Shown: positions 1 through 9,689 of the stretch, piece by piece
How positions within the stretch are numbered: the stretch's first letter is position 1
How the letters are laid out: the number at the start of each line of letters is the position of its first letter
Origin: Cladochytrium replicatum
Taxonomy: Eukaryota > Chytridiomycota > Chytridiomycetes > Cladochytriales > Cladochytriaceae
Direction: 5' to 3'
Length of the DNA stretch: 64,000 nt
Assembly (NCBI GenBank): GCA_025526935.1
Contig: JAHLKD010000032.1
Location: 62,001 to 126,000 of the forward strand
Program-made: the position numbers and the translations under genes
The notes under the pieces: model-generated
Database searches by the model: none
What the model was told of the DNA's origin: nothing
What the model saw: the letters and a program-made list of their open reading frames with translations, nothing else

Positions 1-895
1 TGATTGCCGATGTACCTTCAGATGGGGGCAAGCTGCCGATGTCGAATTCGCTGAAGCTTTGCCTTGTTTACCATCCCCTCGAAACCTTCCCCGAGAGAAT
101 GTCCCATCTACAGGATCATTCCATGTATACTCTCCTTGCGAAGTTGTCACGGATTATCCAATGTGCCTCTTTGTTGGTTGCTGGCAACTAATAAGTTGCC
201 AACAGTTCAATTTTCCGATGATTGTTCCTGGCTTGGCCGTACGATTCTAAGTTAGCTTCCGGGTTAGCTTCCAAGGTTCCATCATGCTATTAAATGTCTC
301 CCATGAGCGATCACCAGTTAAAAGGCAACCAATTATGCCGCAGAGTAAGTTGAACTTTCTTAATGGAAGCTCAGGAAGGTCGATGCAGCAAATTTGGATG
401 TGCCACAAATTTGAAAAGGATACAACAATAAGCGAAAAGAACGCATGTTTCCGTTTCAGAAAATGAGATTAATGCAGCAATTTAATATGTGTACTAAAAG
501 AAAAGCGGATTGCCAAGAGATCAATCAAATTCCGTCGGTATATCAGCATGCCAAGATTTCTTTCGTGTTAAAAGTCCGTGTTCGCGATCGACGTTCAGCC
601 ACCCGCCCACCCTGGGGTCATCGTGAGTGGCAGTGTCGGTAATAAGCTCAGAGTGACACACGTGGCGCAGCCGTCCTAATATACTAACATGATAATAAAT
701 ATATACCATTGGCACCGCCAGCCACACCGTTGGGCCTTCCTCATCGTCCAGTTGCTCCAAAAGAACCTCCCCTAAAATACAAACGAAACAGAAACATTGG
801 ACTGCCTTTTGCTTATGCTTATTGCATTTGCCTCTTTGGACTCTCTCTCACCGTAACATTCGGCTCTACTCTCCTGCTACACAGGTATTCGCACC
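1..895. other. No gene recognised; upstream region of NoxR-like gene
   Basis: All open frames here are short (under 100 codons), overlap one another on both strands and match no family I recognise. The last part holds the promoter and 5' leader of the gene starting at 896, whose ATG lies in a good fungal context (CACCATGG). A pseudogene could be hidden here but I see no support for one. Confidence 0.5.
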
Positions 896-2787
896 ATGGC
901 TCTCAAGGTACACCAGACTGTTGTGCCACCTTTATACTTTGCCGTTGCCCACAACTCTTGCATTCACTTTCAGATTGAGCTGGTAAAATGGGACGAGGCT
1001 GTAAAGGCTTTCTCCGAGAAGAAGTGGGACCAATCTCTTGATTGCTTCGAGGTGTGGCTCTCCGCGTTGTCAAAGCTATGCATGGTCAATTAATCATTCC
1101 TATTCGTTTCCAGCCAATCGCTGACTCGTCAAAGATTCACTTCAACATCGCCATGGTTTATATTAACCTCAACGACATCAATAGCGCTGTACGTAACACG
1201 GTTACGATGACTCCACTTTACCCCCTTACTAACAAGTGCTTACATAAGATTGGTGCACTCACACGAGCCGTGACATGCGACCCGTTCTTCGCTGCTGCAT
1301 ATTTTCAACGTGGTGCTTGCTATTTTTCTATGGACGTGCTCGACGAGGCTGTCCATGACTTTGACGATGCGCTCACCGTATGTCCATTCAAATAATAATG
1401 AGTCGCACTGCCCTTTAACCTTCATCATCTCTCTGTGTTAAGTTCATGCGGAGTAACACATACATCGACTATACACAGCTCGGACTCGACTTCAAACTCC
1501 ACTCTTTCCAAATACTCTTCAACAGAGGTCTGTGTTTCGCGGCCGCAGGAAAATCGGATGTTGCTATGCAGGATTTTAACGAGGCTTCCAAGGTCATGCC
1601 AAAGGAACTAAGAGGTAAGATTGTGAAGAAGCAAAAATTTTGGAGTGACATTAATGTTGCATTTTGCAGGAGAGTTTCAAGCAGTCGACGAAGCATTAAG
1701 AATGGGCGCAAAGGCCGCCGAATACCTGGATGCATTCATGATTCCTCGGGATAAATGCTATAAACCACCCGCATCGAAAGTAAAAAACACTCTGAAAATG
1801 GATTTCCTGGGTCAGTCGAAAGTCGTCGCTACCGCAGACCAAATGGACGGTTACAATGGCTTCAGCGGAAAGAAACTCAGGGTACTAAGTCTTCATGCCT
1901 CCCACTTTGAAACTTTGTCTCAATTCTGGTTACAGCCAACACTAGGACGTCAAGCCACAAGAGCACGGCCCACTGGTGAAGATCCAAGTGCACTCACAAG
2001 AAGTGGGACAGCCTCCCGACGAAAGAACGGAGTAGGAGATGAAGGGTTCGGCACTGTGAAGCGCGAGGGCACATTGCGTCGTGGCGATTCGCTATCCAGA
2101 CGGAATAACAACGAGGACAACTTCGGAAGTGTACGAAGCGACGGCGGGTACGCATCGAGAAATCGACGAGGTGGGAACGATGATGACGATTTCCCAACAA
2201 TACAGCGGTCAAAGACCGTGGGCGATATGCAGGGTGGGACCAGGACGATTGAGAGGGGACAGAGGGGACCTCCACAGCAACGATCCGAATCGCGAGGGCG
2301 GGAGAACGAGAGAGGGACGGTTGGGAGGAGAGGGTCGTCGGCGGGGCGAGGAGGGGATGCTGCACGAGGGTACTTTGAGGGCAGAGAGGGCAGGGGACAC
2401 CAGAGGAAGGGATCGGAGCCCGGATACAGTTCGTATGGAGAAGAGCCGGTGTCTGCGGTATCCGCGAATTCCGAGAAGGTAGATTAATCACACACACACA
2501 CACACACACACTGTGGGCCGACCTTTGAATCTCTCTTTTCCTTGTAGATCAAGGTCAAATGCCACTACAAGGACACGCGGATGGTCATGATGCCTTTCGA
2601 CGTCACATTCCAGTCGTTCAAAAACCGAGTCAAAGAGAAGTTTGGATTGAGGGACGTGAAATTGAAGTACAGGGACGAGGAAGGGGAGCTCGTGCTGATG
2701 ACGGACCAGGAGGATATGGATGTTGCGTTCGATGTCGCGGGGCTGACGGATGGGTCGGACCGATTCGAGGTGTGGGTGTTCGACTAA
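896..2787 (+). CDS. noxR: NADPH oxidase regulator, NoxR/p67phox-like (TPR + PB1)
   Basis: Cytosolic activator of the superoxide-producing NADPH oxidase (Nox) complex. Proposed exons: 896-907, 974-1051, 1114-1188, 1249-1377, 1443-1614, 1670-1881, 1936-2478, 2548-2787; the phases agree and give 486 aa, close to fungal NoxR. The N-terminal third holds tetratricopeptide repeats typical of p67phox (helices around FNIAMVYINLNDINSAV, AAYFQRGACYFSMDVLDEAV, then the family box NTYIDYTQLGL). A disordered Arg/Gly/Ser-rich linker follows (exon 7), then a C-terminal PB1 domain (exon 8, about 80 residues, basic start IKVKCHYKDTRMVMMP and acidic OPCA-like MTDQEDMDVAFDV). No SH3 domain is seen, as in fungal NoxR. 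The first exon codes for only four residues (MALK) and is inferred from Kozak context and splice sites, so the start is the least certain part. Introns 3 and 4 need AAG acceptors. Confidence 0.82.
2489..2510. repeat. (CA)n microsatellite in NoxR intron 7
   Basis: About eleven CA units lie just after the GTAGAT donor of the last NoxR intron. Simple repeat with no sign of function. Confidence 0.95.
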
Positions 2788-3280
2788 ACAAGGCAGTGAC
2801 AGGATCCCTGCCTATTTCAGTTGGGCAGCCAAGAAGTTAGCTCACGCCGTTCCTGCGGTGAAACGCCTATTTGCCGTCGTCTTTCTTGTATCCACCTTTG
2901 ATTGGCCGCTTTACTTCTTTTTAAGACGGTTTGAGTTGTTATCAGGCTTTGCCTTTGGTTGGACAAATCACAAATTCTCATCTTTGTTTCTTTTGCCCTG
3001 CTGCTCTCCCAATAACCCAACCACCTGAACACTCATAATTTCTTTCACCTTTTTTGTTTCGCTATTTTCAGTTGCCATTCTTTACGTTGCATTTTATTTT
3101 CGTAGCCTTTTTCCCTCATGTTTTCTGTTTGTAATATCCTTCCGTATTGTACACCAGGTGAATTGCTTCCTTTTTTGTTGGAGAGCTGTACTGGTTGCGC
3201 TCCATGCCAACCTCTCAGCAGATCGCAATACATTAGATCGTTGAATAAACGTTTGATGAAACTCCAAATCATCGATCAGA
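2788..3280. other. 3' flank of NoxR gene, no gene seen
   Basis: T-rich sequence after the NoxR stop, expected to hold its 3' UTR and polyadenylation site. No open frame longer than 80 codons here resembles a protein. Confidence 0.5.
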
Positions 3281-3289
3281 TCCCTCATT

Positions 3290-3915
3290 GGTTTGGAGAA
3301 TGGGGCCACGAGCTTGTCTTACGCCCGCGCAAGAAGTTGGGCCATGAGCTCGACTGGTAACATCAGCGTCCTCGGCTGGTGGCTCCGAGAGTCTGGGTTT
3401 GACAATCTAAAGTACACGAAGCGCACGATGGATCAGGCGAGTTCGGAGGATCCCGTTTTCGTTCTTTAGTGGTGATGAAAGTCCAGCAAACTTGAGGTCA
3501 GAGACACCGAAAACGCGATGGGCTTTGCTGGATACATGCCCATCGACGTTTTCGTTTGGTAGGTGGAACGAGAGCGGGTTGTCCCCTCGAGTACACCGTG
3601 TGTTTGTGTTTGGAGTGGACCGTGCGTGTCGAAACGGAACCATGGTGGTGCTGGAATGTGTCTTCCGGTCTGGAACTGAAATACAGCTATCGCGCGATGA
3701 ATGACGACCTGCAGCTTCGAGAGACGCTCGGTGCGACGGACGGCGCGAGCGAGTTTGGGCACATCGGTGTGCTCGAGTGGTGCGGGTCGAGGAGCCGCGG
3801 GTATGTGCTTTCGTGGGCTGCGTGTGCGATGCACAGGGCGAGCGTGGGTGGAGTGGAGGTGCTGGAGTGGTGGAAGGGGAGCGGGTTGGAATCCAGGTGG
3901 ACGAGGGGGGGTTAA
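3290..3915 (+). pseudogene. Decayed ankyrin-like WW-repeat gene fragment
   Basis: The plus strand shows successive diverged copies of a roughly 35-residue repeat in shifting frames: ISVLGWWLRESGFDNLKYT followed by RTMDQASS, then LELKYSYRAM, then EFGHIGVLEW, then EVLEWWKGSGLESRW. This matches the pattern G-H-[hydrophobic]-x-V-L-E-W-W-x-x-S-G-L-x-L-K-[YW]-S seen again at 60106-60639, an ankyrin-like unit in which the second helix reads VLEWW. Stops and frameshifts (for example just after the first copy) mean there is no single reading frame. Long minus-strand Pro/Ser-rich frames over the same DNA are shadows of this coding bias. A relic of a larger repeat protein, probably brought in by duplication. 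Confidence 0.7.
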
Positions 3916-4122
3916 GATTGCAAAGGAGAGGGGGTATGGAGAAGTGAGCGGTGGTGGGGTGCAAACTTGGTGGTCCTGACGATGAGTCGGCAATTAATGA
4001 TATTCCGGAAGCCGATGGGCGAGCGGAGTGAGGCGAACTTTGATTTTATCATCATTGAACGGGATGTCATTGACACTGGAGGATCAACTTGGGTGGATAT
4101 TTTACTCATGATGCAAAAAAGA

Positions 4123-4636
4123 TCAGTGAGAAGTTTTCCACCACTCGGGATCGAAACCTTCGGTCAGCGTTGGATCATTTCCGTACAACTCCACCCATCC
4201 TTTGATCCCGCCTTCCAAAACGAGTCCCTTTGACGTGGTGATCTTTCGCTCGTCAAGGGCATCCTGGTACCATCCTGCACAGCGCGGTCCTCGTCCTCTT
4301 GAGCTGTTACAGTAAAAGATCACCATCGGAACGGATGCGTATTTATCGACGATTTGGTGGAGGTCGTCGTGGAATGACTGGGCGTGGTGGTTTGCGGATC
4401 CTCGCACATGGCCGCCCTGTTCAAATTGCATGATTTTAGAAAGAGGATGTTAAAAAGGAAGTGGATCTTACGCCATAGTCTTTCCTCCTCACATCCACGA
4501 CAAGGTAATCTTTTCCAGGCACTTTTGAGGTATCGCGCACGAGCTCCGCAACTCGGTCAGCAGTCAGCACGTCTGGTTTGGATACAACCGCGGGATACGC
4601 ATCCCACCAGTTCGGTTCTTGCAGTTGGCCACCCAT
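4123..4636 (-). CDS. Rhodanese/Cdc25-like phosphatase or arsenate reductase (Acr2/Ibp1 type)
   Basis: Two exons, complement(4123..4416, 4472..4636), encode 152 aa, a normal size for single-domain rhodaneses of the Cdc25/Acr2 class. Exon 1 carries the first half of the fold (LTADRVAELV, then YLVVDVRRKDY) and exon 2 continues with GGHVRGSANH. The active-site loop reads FYCNSSRGRGPRCAGW, a CX5R signature with catalytic Cys followed by the RGP-x-CA motif of fungal arsenate reductase-like and Cdc25-like proteins. WWDAYP precedes the domain. Likely activities are phosphatase or glutaredoxin-dependent arsenate reduction; sequence alone does not decide. The intron is 55 bp, phase 0. An ATG further upstream (near 4765) is open in frame, but that stretch is antisense to a GMC-oxidoreductase relic, so the start at 4636 is preferred. 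Confidence 0.8.
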
Positions 4637-4689
4637 GTCGGGCTGGCTTGTGGAGATATGGCTACGTGTGGCTGGCGATGGTGGGAATC

Positions 4690-5680
4690 CAAAACTAGAA
4701 AAGTTCGAACATGAAATGTTACCAGGACCTATCGCCGAACTAGCACGACTGGGTATCAATGTCATTCATGATCTGCCTGTTGGCGAGAACCTGCATGACC
4801 ACATGCTATCCCAAATTGGAAACGTGGATCACAGTAAGTGCACTACTCGCGTCGGTCTATACGACAGTGAAAGAAGGATTAAAGGTAAGGACCATGTGAT
4901 TTTGAATTTCGTACATCATTGATGGACTGTTTGCAGCCAAGTACGCGAATTCCAAAACAGGTGTCTTGAAAAGAGGAGGTCCCGAGGCAACCGCGTTGGC
5001 CAGCACTCCGTCAAGAAATACATTTTGGCGGTAGCTCTCGATCACGTATCACTAGATGATTTGCCGCTCGATATGGGGACATTCCCAAAGATACCCATAT
5101 CAACGGCTTTCGACAGTCAAGCCAACGCCAACTTAACGCGGATTCTCATATGTTCATGACTTGGTGACATTGAAGCCTCATTGAAGCCTGGCTCGTGTGG
5201 ACGTATCAATTTGGGAGGTGCATCACCCTTCGACCATCCGATCATTGGTGACCGTGATTTAGCTCTCCCGAGATTGCAAAAACCCATCTCAGCTCCTTAA
5301 TTCCGCAGTTACGCGGTACCTCGAAGATGCAGACATCACCAACATGATGACATCGTCCGATCGATCCACGCACGCACAAATGACATCCATCTCCGCCAAA
5401 GCGAACTATCCCAAATTACAGCCCCTCGGACCTTAGCAATACAACCGCTCCGTCAACGCCTAGCTCCGACGTGTCGCGTACATCCGCACAGGCAAAGTGT
5501 TCCCCGACCACGTTCTGGGTGCAACTACGGCTTATTAAGAAGAAGTGGTGCGTCGTGGCTCAATTTCGGTGTGCCATCTGTGGGTACGTGTCTATTTCAA
5601 GACGACGGTGGTGTCGGCGAGGGGCCTGAAGGTGTTGGATTTCGCGAATTTCAGAGTAGCGGAGTGTGATGCCTAAGGTT
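4690..5680 (+). pseudogene. GMC oxidoreductase (choline dehydrogenase-like) relic
   Basis: The plus strand begins in mid-protein with a typical GMC segment: GPIAELARLGINVIHDLPVG then ENLHDH (compare the family pattern GP..LR..GI.VV.DLPGVG.NL.DH). Further on, around 5170-5240, the C-terminal GMC box is visible as LKPGSCGRINLGGASPFDHP with an II following. In between and after are stop codons and frame changes, and the FAD-binding N-terminus is missing. I could only faintly see a match to the final catalytic region near 5560-5660. A 5'-truncated, degraded flavoenzyme gene. Its 5' edge overlaps the upstream flank of the opposite-strand rhodanese gene. Confidence 0.75.
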
Positions 5681-5836
5681 AGGTGCAGGAACACGAACGC
5701 GCTATCGATTTTGATTGGAGAGGTGTGTGCGGATATTATCGACGGGACGTGGAAGTGAAGAGTCAGTGCAATATGGCTTCGTTCCATGCTGTGTCCGTCC
5801 CTCCTATCGGTGTGATCATCGTCAGTCACACAAAAT

Positions 5837-5845
5837 TTTATAAAA
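5837..5845 (+). promoter_or_regulatory. TATA box of pyruvate kinase gene
   Basis: TTTATAAAA lies about 45 bp upstream of the pyruvate kinase ATG at 5885, in the position expected of a core promoter with a very short leader. Confidence 0.55.
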
Positions 5846-5884
5846 GGCACAATTTTGTGGCTCTGATTCATCACACGCTCTGGC

Positions 5885-8194
5885 ATGGACCATCCAGTTC
5901 CCACTCTCCCGCCCACGGCTATCCCGCTGCTAGACCGCCCGGCGCGCACGTCCAGCCCGGCTCTCAATGCATCAGCGCAGGTCTTGCACGATTTGGTGGC
6001 GCGCAACGACACCCACAGCCCCGAACACAAACCTGCTCCGCCTCGCAGAACCAAGATCGTTGTGACGCTCGGGCCGGCGTCCATTCCAAAGATCAGGGAA
6101 CTAATCATCGCAGGTACATTATGCGATTGCTTGAGAGTCAGCGATATGGCTGATTTTTGGGGATTTGTTCTGAATTCCCCTTTGCCACCACCATCTTAGG
6201 AGTAAACTGCTTCCGCCTGAACTTCTCTCATGTCACGGATCCCGAGTCTCAGACCCCCGTCGTTGAAGAGATTCGAAGGGCCACTCGCGAACTTAATATC
6301 CCAGTTGCCATCTGTAAGTATAGCCAAGACTTTTCAGAACACCATTCATTTATTTAACATTCCAATTACATTCTTGCAGTGGGTGATCTTGGCGGTCCCA
6401 AGATCCGGTGCAACGATTTCGGTGAGCTTCCGTCCATTCCGCTCGTCACCGGCTCCACCATCCGCCTCGTCTCCTCGACAAGCCCAGGCGACCCATCCAC
6501 AATCACCACCCCAATTGCCCCCATCCTCCGCGTCCTCGAGCCCTCCCACCGCGTCCTTCTCGATGACGGCGCCCTCGTCCTCCGTGTCACGCGCAGAATC
6601 TCAGAGTCGGAGGTCGAATGTCTCATCGTCGTTGGCGGGACTCTGAAACCTCATAAGGGGATCAATGTGCCCGATGTGAAGCTCGAAGTACCGGCGGTCA
6701 CGGAAAAAGATAAGCGCGACGCAAAGTACATGTTTAGGATGAGGATGGAGTATGTGGCGCTGAGCTTTGTGCAGACGCCGGAGGACGTCGAGGGGCTGTT
6801 GGAGCTGTTTCGGGAGTATGCGGCGGAAGAGGCGAAGGAGAGAAAGGCTGCGGGGAACGAGGGGGCGGTTTCGGCTGCTTCGGAGAACGAGGAGCATGAA
6901 GAGGATCTGGAGGTGAGATTGTGATGCAGCTATATTACTGCTTTTAGAAACTGATTTTGGTTATGTGTGTGCACATAGGAAGATTTTAGACCGCACATTA
7001 TTTCCAAAATCGAGCGTCCGCAGGCCCTTGACTGCATCGACGACATCATTCGAGTCACGGACGGCATTATGGTTGCTAGAGGGGACCTTGGTGTTGAAGT
7101 GAGTCTGGAGCAGGTGCCTGTCATCCAGAAGATTCTTATTCGCAAAACCAATCTTGCTGGTATGTATCGAAAGTGGAGTCTTTGGCGACAATTGAAAACG
7201 TGTGGGCTGCAGAGAAACCCGTGATCACTGCAACGCAGATGCTTGAGAGTATGATCAATTCGGTCACGCCGACTAGAGCCGAAGTGTCCGACGTGTCGAA
7301 CGCTGTTCTCGATGGAACCGACGCTGTGATGCTCTCCGGTGAAACTGCGGTGGGCCTGCACGTTATTGAGACAGTCAAGATGGTATGTTCCGTATGATAC
7401 TGTATCAACGACCAAGTCTCTTACTTTCTGGGTTGACTGTGTAGATGTCATCCATCTGCCAAAGCGCTGAGAGTGGAGCACTGTACATGCAGCCACGACC
7501 CCTCAAGGCTGACGAAGACGACGAAGTGAGGAGGTCACTTCGTGGCCGCCCAGTCTCGGAATTCGCAGAGCCTGTCGCGGACGCTGCTGTCGCTGCCGCT
7601 AAAGAAGCAAAAGCTTCTGCGATCATAGTGTTCACAACTTCAGGTCAGTAAATCTCGCAGACTATTACTATGTTCAAGCTCACATCTCGCTTGACAGGCG
7701 ACATGCCCACCTATGTTTCCAAGCGGCGTCCAACATGCCCGATCATCTCTATTACCCCAACCCCCTCAATCCAACGCCGTCTCTCCCTCCTCTACGGGAT
7801 CTACCCCATCCTATCCACCGCGATGCGTTTGCGATCGCTCACTGCTAGCGGTGGCGTCGCCAAGCTCAAGGAAGACGAGAACCCCGACCACAAGCACCAC
7901 ACGCACCACAGAGTTCCACTGAACCGCAACACGGATGTGATCTACGCCCAGTCGGAGAGGGACATTATCCACTCTTGCGGCGAGAACATCGTGCAGTCTG
8001 GTGCGGTGGTCGTGTACTGCGCTGGGTACCATGGACCGTGGCCCGGGTTGAGCAACACGTTGAAGCTTGCGAGGTTTGGGTCGGAGAGGCAGAGGGAGTT
8101 GTGGGTGGAGCTTGTGGACCATGCACATAAAGTTGGGAAAGCGGCGATGTCGGCTGGAGCCTCTAAGGACAGCGTTATGACCAAGTCGGACTGA
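5885..8194 (+). CDS. pyk: Pyruvate kinase, enlarged
   Basis: Converts phosphoenolpyruvate and ADP to pyruvate and ATP, the last step of glycolysis. Exons 5885-6113, 6200-6313, 6380-6912, 6979-7159, 7213-7382, 7445-7643, 7698-8194 join in phase to 640 aa; most pyruvate kinases have 470-530. Seen in order: [29 protein letters not shown]; the B domain; TEKDK; the active-site signature IISKIE with catalytic Lys and Mg-binding Glu; [40 protein letters not shown]; then the C-terminal regulatory domain. Extra length comes from a 50-residue N-terminus, an acidic insert just before IISKIE (near 6830-6912) and a charged His-rich insert in the last exon (near 7870-7920). The GDLxGPKIR and TEKDK forms resemble the bacterial PykA branch more than the usual fungal DTKGPEIR form. 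A TATA box lies just upstream. Confidence 0.93.
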
Positions 8195-8371
8195 TTTGGC
8201 TTGTGTCGATAATTCTTCCTTTAGAACCAGATGTATCCAGTTATTCATGTACTGTATATCTTCTTCGTACGTTTTTAAACAGAGAGCTGTTGATAATTCC
8301 AATACCGCATGTGAAACAGTGTTTTGACTAGTTGAAACATGGATAGTACAAAACTCACACATTGTCCATCA

Positions 8372-9556
8372 TCATCGTGTCCAGACCCTATATACCGCTT
8401 CATCGTCTTGCACAACATCCAGGTGTTGATCCTGGAACCCGAATGGTAGGGAGCCCTCTGCCGCATCTGTTAACACCGCCATTCTCCTCGCCCCATAAGA
8501 GTCCTTTTTCATCACCCTGTCCGACGCACGCGGCTCCCTGCTTACAGGACCGAATCTCCCTAACGGAAGCAAGACATAGCTGACGCGTGCAGATATCAAA
8601 CCCATAGGAATGGGTCCAAAGTCGTTCGAGTCTACTCCAACATATGGCTCATCTGATTCGACCCAGCAATGTCCGCGCGGAATTCGAACGACAGCGACAC
8701 GTGGTGCTTCGTTGGTACCATCGGAATCTGCAAATAGCAGTGATTCTGAGGCGGGAGCCGATGCTTCAGCGGAAACAGCAAACGGAGATGCTACAGCAAG
8801 GCCAGCGACGGTCCAGCCGATCGCGTCGTGTGATTCCGCGCTCATGATTGAAGCGCGGTGCGTTTTCTCGCGTTCATGATCCGCGTCCGAGAACAGTCTT
8901 TTCAGACCCGAGGTCGATGCGATTTCGCCCGAATCCGACTGTAGAACCGATGGACCTTGACGAGACGATGATGAGTGCGGCGGAGGTGGAGGCGTGTAAC
9001 GCACGTGTCTACGCGGCGTCACGACGTCGCCTTCGAGAGCGACGACGCGCTTGACAAGATTGAGCGCAGGGTCGTGCGGAGCGGTTAGTATCACAACGTC
9101 GCCGACTTCGATGCGGCCTGTGTGCGCACGCCACTTGTCGAGGAGGACCACGTCGCGACGGAGGAAGGGCGAGGGGGATAGGTCGGAATTCAGGGTGGGT
9201 TGCATGGAGCGGCCGGAGATTGTCGTTATGGAGACGCCGAAGTGGAGGGCGAGGAGGGTTGGAGGGAGGATGAATAGTGCGCGAGTGAAAAGAATCCATA
9301 TTCTTCTGGGCGGAGGAGGTGGTGGTGGTGGGGATTCGGATGATGGAGGCGGTGGTGATGCGGACTGAGGTGGTGGTTGTGGTGGGTGAGGAGACCAGAT
9401 TTTCCGCGTCCCACCTGGCGACTGGGACATGGAACGGTCGAGATTAAATGCGAATCCGCGCACTGCAACATTTGTCGGCCATCGCACAGGACGGCGGACG
9501 TGTGCGCCAAGCGGAATAGCGAGAGTTCGCACAGTCGCCAAGTGAGAAAACACCAT
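8372..9556 (-). CDS. IMP2: Mitochondrial inner membrane protease subunit 2, with large insert
   Basis: Signal-peptidase-type serine protease that trims imported and mitochondrially made proteins at the outer face of the inner membrane. Single exon, 394 aa, starting at the ATG at 9556. The N-terminus (ATVRTLAIPLGAHVRRPVRW) is Arg-rich and suits a mitochondrial presequence. A proline run and a membrane segment (ILFTRALFILPPTLLALHFG) precede the catalytic Ser motif ISGRSMQPTLN. The catalytic Lys lies in NLVKRVVALEGD and the C-terminal box is RIPRGHCWVESDE, ending DSNDFGPIPMGLI. Yeast Imp2 has about 177 residues; here an insert of roughly 110 low-complexity residues separates the Lys motif from the IPRGHCW box. 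The 5' end faces the gene at 9690, 133 bp away. Confidence 0.9.
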   Translation of the reverse strand: MVFSHLATVRTLAIPLGAHVRRPVRWPTNVAVRGFAFNLDRSMSQSPGGTRKIWSPHPPQPPPQSASPPPPSSESPPPPPPPPRRIWILFTRALFILPPTLLALHFGVSITTISGRSMQPTLNSDLSPSPFLRRDVVLLDKWRAHTGRIEVGDVVILTAPHDPALNLVKRVVALEGDVVTPRRHVRYTPPPPPHSSSSRQGPSVLQSDSGEIASTSGLKRLFSDADHEREKTHRASIMSAESHDAIGWTVAGLAVASPFAVSAEASAPASESLLFADSDGTNEAPRVAVVRIPRGHCWVESDEPYVGVDSNDFGPIPMGLISARVSYVLLPLGRFGPVSREPRASDRVMKKDSYGARRMAVLTDAAEGSLPFGFQDQHLDVVQDDEAVYRVWTR

Positions 9557-9689
9557 CAAAATTATCTAATCAATCACGTGGGACGATGGATCAGGTTTCG
9601 GAACTGCTGCGATGCTTGGGATCACGGAGGGTAGGAGAGGCTGGACGGAGGAAGTAACTATATAATTATTCGCTTATTAGCATGAGAGA

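Noticed and set aside
3407-3993. Long Pro/Ser/His-rich minus-strand frames
   Set aside because: Antisense shadows of the plus-strand ankyrin-like repeats, whose GAG-TGG-TGG codons give Pro/His-rich complements.
3967-4110. Plus-strand FDFIIIERDVIDTG as a flavoenzyme N-terminus belonging to the GMC relic
   Set aside because: Lacks the GxGxxG dinucleotide-binding glycines and is separated from the relic by an intact opposite-strand gene.
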